A DNA stretch of 64,000 nucleotides, from NCBI GenBank assembly GCA_019244045.1, contig JAFATF010000549.1:1-64000 (forward strand), in the 5' to 3' direction. The stretch comes from Acidobacteriota bacterium (lineage in GTDB: Bacteria > Acidobacteriota > Terriglobia > Terriglobales > Acidobacteriaceae). Under the pieces are notes generated by a model. That model saw only the letters and a program-made list of their open reading frames with translations, was not told where the DNA came from and searched no databases. Positions within the stretch are counted from its first letter, which is position 1, and every line of letters starts with the position of its first letter. Of the stretch, positions 45,944 to 55,764 are shown in pieces. Both the position numbers and the translations under genes were made by a program.

Positions 45944-46805
45944 ATAGATTGAAATCCTTTGCTATGGCGGCTAACCCGCTGTCGCGGAAGCTGGTAAAGG
46001 GGGCTGATCGAAGCATTTTATCCAGCCGCCCGTAGGTCTTTGAGAGGTTTGTGTAATGCCGCAGTCGTGACGTCAGCCGTCCCGGAAGACGAGGCTGGGC
46101 GGGATCGATTTCCCAGGGGTGGACGTAGCATATGATCGGCAGACCCTCGCGACAAACACTGCGGATGCCCCATTTCGTATACCACTCCGGCAATATGCGG
46201 AGGTAACCTCCACCGGCGACCGGCATATTGTGACCCCTGACCCGGAAAGTTGTGATGGGAAATTCAATCAGGGAGCCGGAAGAGGTAATAACACGAAAAG
46301 GGCTTCGCGGCGCGCGCGGCATGCCGTACCGGTCATGCTTGGTCGGGAAGATGCTGGAATCGTAGCTAAACCCGAGCTCGACAAGAATTGCCAAAGCCCA
46401 TAGCGACTGGGAAACGATCGAGTAGGTGGGGGCCCGATAGCCAAGAACTTGCGTGCCGGCGATCTGTTCGATTGTGCTCTTGGCGCGATGTGTATCTTCC
46501 CTGAAGTCCTCGGCGGTCAGCTTATAAATCAGGCGGTGCCAATAAGAATGGCAGCCGAGTTCATGACCCGCGGCGGCAATGTCGCGGATCAGCTGGGGAA
46601 AACGCTCAGCGACCCAGCCGACGATGAAAAAGCTTGCCTGTACGCCTCGCTCATCAAACAATTCAAGCAGCCGGCGTGTGTTGGCGTCGACGCGGCTGGT
46701 ATAAGTATTCCACCGCGAGCGGTCGACGATTTCAGCGAACGACTCCGCCTGGAAATAGTCCTCAACGTCGACGGAGATGACATTTTTGAAGGGAAGCTGC
46801 GGCAT
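45918..46805 (-). CDS. Polysaccharide deacetylase of exosortase locus (NodB-like, DUF3473-type C-terminus)
   Basis: The 295-residue protein begins FKNVISVDVEDYFQ. It has the NodB motifs: SVDVEDY with the catalytic and metal aspartates, HSYWH for zinc, and GYRAPTYS. The C-terminal part (GGGYLRILP, CYVHPWEIDP) matches the extension found in PEP-CTERM-locus deacetylases. It probably removes acetyl groups from N-acetyl sugars of the EPS. No signal peptide is seen from the chosen ATG at 46805; the frame is open to 47063 but the extra part lacks conservation. Confidence 0.9.
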   Translation of the reverse strand: MPQLPFKNVISVDVEDYFQAESFAEIVDRSRWNTYTSRVDANTRRLLELFDERGVQASFFIVGWVAERFPQLIRDIAAAGHELGCHSYWHRLIYKLTAEDFREDTHRAKSTIEQIAGTQVLGYRAPTYSIVSQSLWALAILVELGFSYDSSIFPTKHDRYGMPRAPRSPFRVITSSGSLIEFPITTFRVRGHNMPVAGGGYLRILPEWYTKWGIRSVCREGLPIICYVHPWEIDPAQPRLPGRLTSRLRHYTNLSKTYGRLDKMLRSAPFTSFRDSGLAAIAKDFNLYAHLGYQN

Positions 46806-47297
46806 TCCTGTGGTGGGACTCGTTTTGGCGCGTTCGGGTGGGTCGTCTTCAATGTAGTACAAGTTAGAGCAAGGCGCAAGGTAATGCGCACGGTAATGCG
46901 CACGGCCGGTTGGGCCGCCCCGCTTCCAGGGAAGCGCCATCCCGGGCTTGCGCCCACAGGGCGCCTCCGGTATGCAGCAAAAAAGGAGCAATTTCCTTGA
47001 CCGGACATGGGGAAAAAATTTGCCTTTCGTTAAAACAAGAACTTGGAAAACAACTGCCAGCACGCATTTTCATTCTAAGTGCTTGAAAGCAAGGCCTGAA
47101 ATTCTGCTTTTCCCCCGCTGCGGCGTTGGCTAGCATGGCAGTTACCGTGCTACGCGGAGTGTCGGGACCGTGCTTTACGAACTTTGGTAACCGCTTCGGG
47201 TTTAGCCGTAAGCAATGCTGTAGCTCTCGCGGCACGCTCCGGGATGGGGTGCTTGCGGAATAGTGGTGCGCGAGGGCTGGGGTGAGGAGTCAAATTC
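46806..47297. promoter_or_regulatory. Divergent control region between deacetylase and GT4 operons
   Basis: About 490 bp without a gene. It includes the best sigma-54-like site of the window (47136-47151) facing the GT4 operon. Near 46881-46905 a 12-bp unit (GGTAATGCGCAC) is repeated twice in tandem. The rest shows nothing recognisable. Confidence 0.4.
47136..47151 (+). promoter_or_regulatory. Candidate sigma-54 promoter for GT4-ligase operon
   Basis: TGGCAGTTACCGTGCT has TGGCA in the -24 element and TGCT in the -12 element with correct spacing. It lies 147 bp upstream of the GTG start at 47298. The distance leaves a long leader, but the match to the consensus is good. Confidence 0.45.
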
Positions 47298-48581
47298 GTG
47301 AAAATTCTCTGGGTCAAGGCCAACAAGCTGTTGCCGGTGACCAGTGGCGGCGATATCCGCTCCTATAACCTCGTGCGACAACTGTCGCGCACCCACGAAT
47401 TAACATTTTTCTCCTATTATGACGGTAAGCCTGACAGCGCTTACGAAAGGGAACTGGCCAGATTGATGCCCGGTGCGATTTGTGTCTGTAGCAGAAGAAA
47501 TGACAGCACGGGGGCGAGGGCTGTCCGTTACATTTTTCACTTGGCCGAGAAGGCTCCCTTCGCGGTGAGCCGCTTTGAGAGTTCAGGCGTGCGGCAGAGG
47601 CTTAGAGATTGTCTCCGGCAAAGGAAGTTTGATATCGCGGTATGTGATTTTCTAGATGCCGTGGTTAATTTTCCCGCCCGCCTGAGTGTGCCTGGCGTTC
47701 TGTTTCAGCACAATGTAGAAACTGAGATCTGGCGGCGACATGCCGCGACAGAGCAGAATCCAGCCGCCCGATTGGTGTATCAGCTGGAATTCAAAAAAAT
47801 GCGGGCCTATGAAAAACAGGCTGTCGGACGTTTTGATCACGTGATATGCGTTTCTGAACACGACCGGCAACTGATGAGCACCTGGGTTGCGCCTTCGCGG
47901 ATTACGGTTGTTCCTACGGGGGTGGATTTAGAGCGATACCGGCCGGATGGGACGCCTCAGAAGAGTTTGCGCGACATTGTGTTCACCGGCGCCATGGACT
48001 GGGAAGCGAATGTTGATGCGGTCGAGTACTTCTGTCGGCAGATCTGGCCACTCGTGCTGGCAGCTGTGCCGGATGCAAAGTTCCGCATTGTCGGCCGCAA
48101 CCCTGGGGCCAGAGTCCGCAAGCTTGCGTCCGATTCAGTGGAAGTGACCGGATCGGTGCCCTCGGTTGTCGAATACTTGCAGCGTGCGGCCGTCGTGGTC
48201 GTGCCGCTGCGCATTGGGGGAGGAACACGTTTGAAGATCTATGAGGCGATGGCCACCGGCTCTGCCGTGGTCTCGACCTCGGTGGGCGCCGAAGGGCTTG
48301 ACGTTGAAGCCGGACGAAACATTATTTTGGAGAATGAACCTCGGAACTTCGCGCACGCTGTAACTCTCCTGCTGAGAGACGGCGCGCTGCGCAGGCGCTA
48401 CGAGCAAGCAGCTGCCGAGCTTGCCGCGCGCTATGACTGGTGTTCCATTGCTCAAGAATTTGCCGCCGTCTTGCAAACTGTTGCCGCCAGGGAAAGGCCG
48501 GACGCGGCGTACCAAGTAGCCGGCGTGGACCAACCGGTTGCGCACGGAACAAGTGGTTCGGAGCAGACTCTCTCAAGATGA
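47298..48581 (+). CDS. Glycosyltransferase family 4 (exosortase-locus type)
   Basis: The 427-residue GT-B enzyme starts at GTG 47298 after a GAGGAG ribosome site. The N-terminal domain opens ILWVKANKLLPVTSGGDIRSYNL, characteristic of the sugar transferases next to exosortase systems. The C-terminal domain carries RIVGRNPGARV and the donor-binding GGGTRLKIYEAMATGSAVVST (E-x7-E-like). It probably adds a sugar to the lipid-linked repeat unit at the inner membrane. It is the first gene of a forward group and overlaps the longest form of the next gene. Confidence 0.88.
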   Translation: MKILWVKANKLLPVTSGGDIRSYNLVRQLSRTHELTFFSYYDGKPDSAYERELARLMPGAICVCSRRNDSTGARAVRYIFHLAEKAPFAVSRFESSGVRQRLRDCLRQRKFDIAVCDFLDAVVNFPARLSVPGVLFQHNVETEIWRRHAATEQNPAARLVYQLEFKKMRAYEKQAVGRFDHVICVSEHDRQLMSTWVAPSRITVVPTGVDLERYRPDGTPQKSLRDIVFTGAMDWEANVDAVEYFCRQIWPLVLAAVPDAKFRIVGRNPGARVRKLASDSVEVTGSVPSVVEYLQRAAVVVVPLRIGGGTRLKIYEAMATGSAVVSTSVGAEGLDVEAGRNIILENEPRNFAHAVTLLLRDGALRRRYEQAAAELAARYDWCSIAQEFAAVLQTVAARERPDAAYQVAGVDQPVAHGTSGSEQTLSR

Positions 48582-48606
48582 GGGCGGCGGTAAACGACGG
48601 CGGCCG

Positions 48607-50067
48607 ATGGTTTTCGGCGCGCTGAATGAGCGAAAGGAGATGGCGTTGCAGAATTTTCCCGATCAGCTAAGGGCAGGGAGCGGACCCGGCTGGAGCCGGT
48701 TTCCTATGCCGTCCCCGGCTACACGGCAAGCCTCCACGACTGATGCCAGGCTCAGCCGTGTATCACGGCCCGAGAAGCAAGCCCTGAGCGGCGCATTTTT
48801 TTGGTTGAGCGCTTTCTATTTTGTGTACTGCGCCAGACCTGAGGACTACATTTTCTTTTTGCGTTACCTCCCGCTCGCGAAAATTACCGGAACTGCCGCA
48901 TTTCTAAGTCTTCTGACATCAGCCGGTAAAACCCCGCGCCGTTTCAAGGACCTGCCCAGAGAAGGTAAATACCTGTTTGCCATTATCATCTTACTTTTTG
49001 TGTCTGGGTTCCTCTCTCCAGTATGGAGAGGAGGAGCCGTAAGTCACACCATTGATTTTGCCAAAGTGTATGTCGCGTGGGTGTTGACATTTCTGCTGAT
49101 CACCAGCAAAGAGCGACTTTGGCGCATCATCCATATACAGGCGGCCTCCGTCCCGGTGCTTTGCCTGGCGGCGTTGATGATGGGTCACTCCATTCCCCGC
49201 TTAAATGGCGTCATGGGCGGAATTTACTCGAATGCTAATGATTTGGCTTTCGCGATCGTACTTTCCGTCCCGTTCTCGCTGGCTTTTCTCATCAGGAGCA
49301 AAGGGCTCATAGGAAAGCTGGCCTGGGGAAGCGGCTTAATAGTTATGGCCGCGACCCTGTTCATGACCGCCTCCCGATCCGGATTTATCGACATGGTCAT
49401 TACCGGAACAATTTGCCTGTGGCACTTTGGAGTGAGAGGCCGGCGCTTTTACCTGGTCATCGCCACCCTATTTGTCAGTGCCATTTTGATGATGTCCTTG
49501 GGCGGACGCCTCCGGGCCAGAATGTCGACCCTGACAGGATCAGCCGATGGAACTCAAGTAGAAGAGAGGGCCTATGAATCATTTGAAGAGCGCAAAGAGG
49601 GTATGATCAAGGCTTTTTACGGCATGCTCAATTATCCCGTCTTTGGTATCGGGCATCGCAATTTCCCTGTCTATTCCGGAAATTGGATTGATGTACATTG
49701 TGCTTACTTGCAGATTGGCGTCGAGGGTGGCATTCCCGTTCTTATCTTGTATCTGCTATTTTTCCGCCGAGGTTTCAAGAATCTTAGGGCCATTCGCAAA
49801 AAGCGAAATCTAGATCCTGAAACGACTTTGCTGGCAGGAGCGCTGCATGCATCACTGATTGGTTTTGTGGTTGGGGCGGCGTTTGGGCCGGAGGCCTATC
49901 AATACTTCGCCTACTTTGCTGTGGCCTATACGTCAGTTCTGTTTGCCATCTCCCGGGAAGCGGAAAAATCCGAGACTTCTGCTGCCAAGATTTCCAAGAC
50001 AACTCTCCCCTACTCGGGAAAAAGCAGGAACAATGACAAAATTGGGGCTCTTACGCCGAGCTATTGA
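48607..50067 (+). CDS. O-antigen ligase/polymerase family membrane protein
   Basis: About 486 residues with ten or more membrane helices, such as YLFAIIILLFVSGFLS and LIVMAATLFMTASRSGFIDM. The large periplasmic loop before the last helices contains YPVFGIGHRNFPVYSG, typical of the O-antigen ligase/Wzy superfamily. It likely polymerises the EPS repeat unit, or ligates glycan to a protein or lipid. The start is uncertain: the frame is open from 48538, inside the GT4 gene, and ATG 48607 or 48640 are both possible. Confidence 0.82.
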   Translation: MVFGALNERKEMALQNFPDQLRAGSGPGWSRFPMPSPATRQASTTDARLSRVSRPEKQALSGAFFWLSAFYFVYCARPEDYIFFLRYLPLAKITGTAAFLSLLTSAGKTPRRFKDLPREGKYLFAIIILLFVSGFLSPVWRGGAVSHTIDFAKVYVAWVLTFLLITSKERLWRIIHIQAASVPVLCLAALMMGHSIPRLNGVMGGIYSNANDLAFAIVLSVPFSLAFLIRSKGLIGKLAWGSGLIVMAATLFMTASRSGFIDMVITGTICLWHFGVRGRRFYLVIATLFVSAILMMSLGGRLRARMSTLTGSADGTQVEERAYESFEERKEGMIKAFYGMLNYPVFGIGHRNFPVYSGNWIDVHCAYLQIGVEGGIPVLILYLLFFRRGFKNLRAIRKKRNLDPETTLLAGALHASLIGFVVGAAFGPEAYQYFAYFAVAYTSVLFAISREAEKSETSAAKISKTTLPYSGKSRNNDKIGALTPSY

Positions 50068-50196
50068 GCCTCTCGTCGATCTTGCCGGGAACGCTTGCCT
50101 GGCACTTGCCCCACCGGCTCACATCCTTGTCAGCCTGGAACTGCTGTCTGTCTTTGACCGGAAACAACACGGCAGAGGAAGACACGATACAGAATG

Positions 50197-50213
50197 GTCT
50201 TGCCCGGCAAGAC
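50197..50213. promoter_or_regulatory. 8-bp perfect palindrome with one-base centre
   Basis: GTCTTGCC and GGCAAGAC flank one C. It lies about 85 bp upstream of the GTG start at 50288 in the 220-bp gap after the ligase gene. No T-run follows, so an operator is more likely than a terminator. Confidence 0.4.
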
Positions 50214-50287
50214 GGGCGAGAAATCACATAGATGGGAGCGGCTAGCGTTCTGATCAGCACGAGCGAGGCCGCAGAGGAGCACAGAGC

Positions 50288-51481
50288 GTGGGTGCGAAAC
50301 CCCTGACCGTATGGCGCAAGGCATCGCGAACCTGGCGATGGTTGCCGGCGTACGTCAAACAGCAGGCGCTGCGGCGCATACCGCGCGGCCCAGTTCACCT
50401 CATCGTCTCTCTGGCTGATCACTTCGAGCCCTCGATCGTGCCTCATCAGTCAGAAGCCCGGGCTCCTTACCAGGAACAAGAGCGGCGAGTCGACTCATGG
50501 TGCCGGGAGTACCCGCGTGTAGCGGCCGATTATCGCGATCACGAAGGTTATCCCTTTGTGCACACGTATTTCTACCCGGCGGAACAGTATGACAAGCGAT
50601 TGCTTGAGAGACTAGCGGAACACTGCCGAGCGGGGTGGGGTGAGGTCGAAATCCATCTGCATCATGGAATCGGCGCTCCTGATACGACGGAAAATACCCG
50701 AGCTCAGCTGGCCGCTTTTCGCGATGCGCTCGCCTTCGAACACGGCTGCCTTTCCTATTGGAATGCAGAAGGCATGCCCCGTTATGCCTTTGTCCACGGA
50801 AACTATGCCCTGGCGAATTCGCGCCGGGGGTACTTCTGCGGAGTTGATAATGAATTGGAAGTGCTGGCAGAGACCGGCTGCTATGCTGACCTAACCCTGC
50901 CTCCAGGGCCTTACAATGCGGCCCACATCGCGAAGATCAACTGCCTGTATGAATGTGCGCTTCCTTTGCATACCAGAGCGGCTCACCGCAGGGGAAAAGA
51001 TCTGGTGCGGGGTCGAGTTCCGACCGTTTATCCCCTCATCATCGAAGGGCCGTTGCTGCTCGACTTGGCTCGCCGGGGCAGTCTCGCGCGATTGGGTATC
51101 GAAAATGGGCACCTTGCCACTCTGAATCCGCCAACATTGCGGCGCTTTCAATTGTGGAAAAGGGCGGGCATTTCCGTGGGAGGGCGCCCAGACTGGCTTT
51201 TCATCAAGCTGCAATGCCACGGCATGAATCCGGGAGATCGCGAGGCGATGGTAGGGGAGCTGATGCGATGCTTTTTGCGCGAGCTGGTTGAGACGGCACG
51301 AAGTCGCAATGAGATTCTGCATTTCGTGTCCGCCCGGGAAATGGTCAACATTATCTTAGCGGCTTGCGACGGCCGGGATGGCAACCCGGGGGATTATCGG
51401 GACTACCGGTTGCGACGGCCCAAGCCCGTTACCGGCGTGAAGCCGGCCGCTTTGCGCGCTGAGATGAGTTCCAAGGCATAG
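50288..51481 (+). CDS. Polysaccharide-deacetylase-like protein of EPS locus
   Basis: The 397-residue protein starts at GTG with AGAGGAG upstream. It has HLIVSLADHFEPS near residues 37-49, HLHHGIG near 123-129 and FVHGNYAL near 161-168. These are reminiscent of the D-H-H metal triad of NodB-like enzymes but in different sequence context. DWLFIKLQCHGM follows near 300. No signal peptide is seen. It lies 6 bp before the AsnB gene, so it shares that transcript. It could act on a sugar intermediate; the assignment to the deacetylase superfamily is by motif only. Confidence 0.6.
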   Translation: MGAKPLTVWRKASRTWRWLPAYVKQQALRRIPRGPVHLIVSLADHFEPSIVPHQSEARAPYQEQERRVDSWCREYPRVAADYRDHEGYPFVHTYFYPAEQYDKRLLERLAEHCRAGWGEVEIHLHHGIGAPDTTENTRAQLAAFRDALAFEHGCLSYWNAEGMPRYAFVHGNYALANSRRGYFCGVDNELEVLAETGCYADLTLPPGPYNAAHIAKINCLYECALPLHTRAAHRRGKDLVRGRVPTVYPLIIEGPLLLDLARRGSLARLGIENGHLATLNPPTLRRFQLWKRAGISVGGRPDWLFIKLQCHGMNPGDREAMVGELMRCFLRELVETARSRNEILHFVSAREMVNIILAACDGRDGNPGDYRDYRLRRPKPVTGVKPAALRAEMSSKA

Positions 51482-51487
51482 TTCCAT

Positions 51488-53422
51488 ATGTGTGGAATCG
51501 CAGGAATTGTGAGCGCCGATGGGAGCGACGGGATCGACCTAAGCACGATCCGTCACATGTGTAATGCCATCGTCCATCGCGGCCCGGATGAGGAAGGCAT
51601 TCTCATTAAAGATGGGGCCGGTTTGGGGATGCGTCGGCTCAGCATCATCGACCTCGCCGGTGGTCATCAACCGGTATTCAACGAGGACCGCTCCGTCTGG
51701 GTCGTCTATAACGGAGAAATTTACAATTTTCCCGAGCTGCGGCCGCAGCTCGAAACCCGAGGTCATCGTTTCTATACCCGTACCGATACCGAAGTGATCG
51801 TTCATCTCTACGAGGACATGGGGGTTGAGTGCGTTCAGAAATTGCGGGGCATGTTTGCTTTTGCTCTTTATGACGCGCGCCGGCGCAAGCTGTTGCTGGC
51901 CCGCGATCGCCTGGGAAAAAAACCGCTGTATTACGCTTTGCACAATGGGCAGTTGCTGTTTGCCTCAGAAATCAAATCGATTCTTGCCGTTCGGCCGGAA
52001 CTGGCAAAAGTGAATGACCGCGGTCTTCTGCATTACATGTACCTCGGCTATATTCCCGATCCTCTCACCTCTTTCGTGCCTATTCAGAAGCTGCCACCGG
52101 GGCACTTATTGGAATACGAACGCGGAGAGGTGCGAGTGCGCTCCTATTGGGATTTACCTCAATTTGCCACGCACTGCCCGGCCAGCGAGGAAGAGTGCTT
52201 GCGGCAGCTGGAAGAGCGGTTGGACGAAGCGGTGCGCATTCGCCTGCTTTCGGATGTTCCCCTGGGAGCTCTGTTAAGCGGTGGAACGGACTCCTCCATC
52301 GTGGTCGCCTTGATGGCGCGTTCGAGCGGAAAACCGGTGAAGACTTTCTCCGTGGGTTTTCGGCAGACCGACTTCAACGAGGCGCCTTACGCCCGCTTGG
52401 TCGCAGACAGGTTCGGCACGGAGCATCACGAATTGATCTTAGAACCGGATGTCGTCGATACCGTGCAAAACATTACTCATACTTTGGAGGAACCTTTCGG
52501 CGATTCCTCGATGCTGCCCACCTATTACATTTCTTGCCTGGCGAGGCAGCACGTGACCGTTGTTCTGTCAGGCGATGGGGGCGACGAACTGTTTGCCGGA
52601 TATGACCGCTATCGCATTGCCTTGATGGATCGCGCTCATCCCTGGCTTCCGGATTGGACGCGCCGCCTGTATCGCGAGTACCTCCATCAGCATATTCCTC
52701 ATCGCATACCGGGCCGGAACCTGGCTTACAGTATTTCCTTGCCTTGGCGGGAGCGGTATTTAGAAGACGTGTCTCTCCAGCCCGTGCTGAGAGAGTTCGA
52801 CCTGCTATCGAGTGAGTTCGCACGAATCGGCAACGGCGAGGGCCCTCTGAATCTAGCGCGCGAATACCTCGATCGGGCTCCAGCCAAAGATCCGCTCAGC
52901 CGCCTGCTGTATCTTGATTCAAAGACTTACCTCCCCGGCGATATTCTGACCAAAGTCGATCGCATGAGCATGCTGACTTCGCTCGAGGCGCGCGTGCCTA
53001 TTCTCGACCATATGTTTGTGGAATGGGTGACCAGCCTCGGGCCGGAATGGAAATTACGAGGTAGCCGTCAAAAGTACATTTTGAAACGCCTGGCTGAACG
53101 CCTGGGCGTGCCGCGCGACGTACTCGCGCGCCCGAAACAAGGTTTCGCTCTGCCTCTGGTCTATTGGACCCGTCACGATCTTAAAGACCTGATCTGCACC
53201 GTCCTCGAGGAGCGGCGCACAATCGAGCGCGGCTATTTCAATCGCAAAGGCATAGCCCAGCTGTTGAGCGAGCATTTCAACGAGCGGCGCAATCACTCGG
53301 GGCGACTCTGGAGATTGCTTGCATTTGAGTTATGGCACCGGAATTTTCTTGAGAAGCTGCCCACCGTCAGCTCGCCATACTCGACTGAGAGTGCAGTTTC
53401 CCTTCGCGGAGATTATTCCTGA
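51488..53422 (+). CDS. AsnB-type glutamine amidotransferase, EPS-locus paralogue 1
   Basis: The 644-residue protein has an N-terminal class II glutaminase domain with catalytic Cys2 (MCGIAGIV), RRLSIIDLAGGHQP and NGEIYN. An asparagine-synthetase ATP pyrophosphatase domain follows, with LLSGGTDSSIV near 260 and SGDGGDELFAGYDRY near 360. Such paralogues occur in exosortase/EPS loci and probably amidate uronic-acid carboxyls or another EPS precursor rather than making asparagine. Its last base overlaps the first base of the fused glycosyltransferase gene. Confidence 0.88.
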   Translation: MCGIAGIVSADGSDGIDLSTIRHMCNAIVHRGPDEEGILIKDGAGLGMRRLSIIDLAGGHQPVFNEDRSVWVVYNGEIYNFPELRPQLETRGHRFYTRTDTEVIVHLYEDMGVECVQKLRGMFAFALYDARRRKLLLARDRLGKKPLYYALHNGQLLFASEIKSILAVRPELAKVNDRGLLHYMYLGYIPDPLTSFVPIQKLPPGHLLEYERGEVRVRSYWDLPQFATHCPASEEECLRQLEERLDEAVRIRLLSDVPLGALLSGGTDSSIVVALMARSSGKPVKTFSVGFRQTDFNEAPYARLVADRFGTEHHELILEPDVVDTVQNITHTLEEPFGDSSMLPTYYISCLARQHVTVVLSGDGGDELFAGYDRYRIALMDRAHPWLPDWTRRLYREYLHQHIPHRIPGRNLAYSISLPWRERYLEDVSLQPVLREFDLLSSEFARIGNGEGPLNLAREYLDRAPAKDPLSRLLYLDSKTYLPGDILTKVDRMSMLTSLEARVPILDHMFVEWVTSLGPEWKLRGSRQKYILKRLAERLGVPRDVLARPKQGFALPLVYWTRHDLKDLICTVLEERRTIERGYFNRKGIAQLLSEHFNERRNHSGRLWRLLAFELWHRNFLEKLPTVSSPYSTESAVSLRGDYS

Positions 53423-55764
53423 TGGACAAGACCGGTTCAGCGGCGGGTTTACCGGCAACGGAACATGCGTCAGTTGCCGCCGATCGTCCAGTTGAGGCCC
53501 GGCCCGCTGTGTTTCTCATGATCAATAGCCTCGAGACAGGAGGAAGCGAGCGTCAGTTCGTGGAGTTGGTGCGCGCGCTTGATCGCGAGCGTTATGTGGT
53601 GAACTTGGGACATTTAATGAAAAAGGGTAGCTTGCTCAGCCAACTTGGATCGATGCACCATTTTCCTCTCGGGGGCAGCCTCTATGGCGTGCAATCGATA
53701 CGCGCGCGCTATCGCCTGAGCCGGTATCTGCGACAGAGCCATACGTCGATCGCTCATGCCTTTGACTTTTATACCAACCTCGCCATGATTCCTGCCGCTA
53801 GGCTTGCCCGCGTTCCGGTCATAATTGGCAGCCAGCGCCAGCTCGGCGATCTGTTAACCCCGGCGCAAGCTCGCGCCCAGTGCATGATATTCCGCTGGGC
53901 AGATTGCGTGGTGTGCAATTCAAATGCGGCGGCCCAGTTGCTGCTGAGGCAGGGGCTGCCGCGCGATAGAGTCACGGTGATCGCGAATGGGCTGCCCTCC
54001 ACAGCGTTTGCTGAAACTGCTCCCGCCCTGCCCCGCCGGCCTCACCTGTTTCGTCTCGCTATGATCGCCCGCATGAATACGCAAGCGAAGAACCACGGTT
54101 TGCTTTTGCGGGCGCTTGCCGGGCTGAGCGACCGCATCTGCTGGGAGTTGCTGCTGGTGGGAGATGGTCCACTTCGCTCTGCACTCGAAGGGGAAGCCGA
54201 ATCGCTGGGCATTTGCGGCCGGGTCAGATTTCTTGGGGACCGCCAAGATATTCCCGCGGTGCTTGCCTCTGTTGATGCTACCGTGTTGCCGTCAGCGTCG
54301 GAAAGCCTTTCCAATGCCATTCTGGAATCCATGGCTGCGGGTGTGCCAGTCATCGCCACTCAAGTGGGTGCTAATCCGGAACTTCTCGAGCCCGACCGAG
54401 GAATCCTGGTGCCCGCCGAGGAAGAGAGCCTGCGACAGGCGATCGAGCGCTTGGCCAGGAACGCTGCTCTGAGGCAGACCTTGGGTCGAAATGCAAGACA
54501 ATTCGCGCGCGAGAACTTCACCGTCGATCGTATGCGACGAAGCTATGAGCATCTCTACAGCCATTGGCTAAAGCGCAATCGGTGGCGACCGAAGCAGGCA
54601 ACTCAGGCGGCCATGGCCACCCCTTTCGAAGCAAAGCTGCGCGTCGCCATCGTAGCAGCATCGGCTCGCTATGTTGGCGGGCAGTCGGTACAAGCGGACC
54701 TGCTCTTGCGTAATTGGGGAGACGATGGGGACGTACGCGCTCACTTTATTCCGATTGATCCGCCCTTGCCGGCGGTTCTGAGCTGGGCCGAGCGAATCCC
54801 CGGCCTACGAACCGTAGTGCGTGAACCGGTTTATCTCTGGGCACTATGGCGGGGCTTGCGAGATACGGATGTTGCGCATATTTTTTCCGCTTCCTACTGG
54901 TCCTTTCTGATCGCGCCGGTTCCTGCCTGGCTGGTCGCTCGTGTGCGGGGAGCCAAGACATTAATCCATTATCACAGCGGCGAAGCTCGTGATCATCTCC
55001 AGCGGTTCCGCAGCGCTGCTCCTCTGCTGCGTAGGATGGGCACGATCGTCGTGCCTTCGCGATACCTCGTGGATGTCTTCCATGAATTCGGGGTTCAGGC
55101 CGAGGTGGTGCCCAATCTAGTCGATCTCGATCAGTTCTCATATCGGAAGCGGCAGCCCTTGCGCCCTCACCTGATATGCACCCGTGGCTTTCATCCTTAT
55201 TATCGCGTCGACCTCGTGATTCGGGCGTTTGTCGAAGTGGGCAAACAATTTCCCAATGCGCGCCTGGATTTAGTCGGAGGAGGGGAGCTCGAAGGGGAAA
55301 TTAGTGGGCTCATCGACCAGCTAGAGCTCTCCGGCGTGCATCGCCGGGGGCTGGTTCCACACTGCGAGATTGCGGCAGCATACGATGCTGCAGATATCTT
55401 TGTGAATGCATCCAATCTGGACAATACGCCGGTCTCCATCTTGGAAGCCTTCGCTGCAGGTACACCGGTCGTGAGCACGGCTCCGGATGGGATCCGCTAC
55501 TTGGTGGACGATGGCCGAACCGGATTGCTTTCTCCGCCCGGCGATGTAGCTGCTCTTGCTGCCAACATTATGCGCCTTCTGCATGATCCGAAGCTCGCTA
55601 CCCGGCTTGCGGGCAATGCTCGCGCCGAGTTGGCGCGCTACGGTTGGAGTGAGGTGCGAGGCGCGTGGTTGGCGGTTTACCGTACCTTAGCCCCGCAAGC
55701 CCCTGAGCGAGCCGAAGAAAAAGTGCAAACTTTGGATATATGCGGTGATTCGAAAAAACCATGA
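53422..55764 (+). CDS. Tandem GT4-GT4 fused glycosyltransferase
   Basis: The 780-residue protein contains two complete GT-B glycosyltransferases in one chain. The first (about 28-385) has NSLETGGSERQFVELV and the donor motif SESLSNAILESMAAGVPVI. The second (about 405-770) has VAIVAASARYVGGQSVQ, GFHPYYRVDLVIRAF and DNTPVSILEAFAAGTPVV. A short basic linker joins them. It probably adds two consecutive sugars. The start overlaps the AsnB stop by one base and the stop overlaps the sulfotransferase start by 4 bp. Confidence 0.88.
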   Translation: MDKTGSAAGLPATEHASVAADRPVEARPAVFLMINSLETGGSERQFVELVRALDRERYVVNLGHLMKKGSLLSQLGSMHHFPLGGSLYGVQSIRARYRLSRYLRQSHTSIAHAFDFYTNLAMIPAARLARVPVIIGSQRQLGDLLTPAQARAQCMIFRWADCVVCNSNAAAQLLLRQGLPRDRVTVIANGLPSTAFAETAPALPRRPHLFRLAMIARMNTQAKNHGLLLRALAGLSDRICWELLLVGDGPLRSALEGEAESLGICGRVRFLGDRQDIPAVLASVDATVLPSASESLSNAILESMAAGVPVIATQVGANPELLEPDRGILVPAEEESLRQAIERLARNAALRQTLGRNARQFARENFTVDRMRRSYEHLYSHWLKRNRWRPKQATQAAMATPFEAKLRVAIVAASARYVGGQSVQADLLLRNWGDDGDVRAHFIPIDPPLPAVLSWAERIPGLRTVVREPVYLWALWRGLRDTDVAHIFSASYWSFLIAPVPAWLVARVRGAKTLIHYHSGEARDHLQRFRSAAPLLRRMGTIVVPSRYLVDVFHEFGVQAEVVPNLVDLDQFSYRKRQPLRPHLICTRGFHPYYRVDLVIRAFVEVGKQFPNARLDLVGGGELEGEISGLIDQLELSGVHRRGLVPHCEIAAAYDAADIFVNASNLDNTPVSILEAFAAGTPVVSTAPDGIRYLVDDGRTGLLSPPGDVAALAANIMRLLHDPKLATRLAGNARAELARYGWSEVRGAWLAVYRTLAPQAPERAEEKVQTLDICGDSKKP

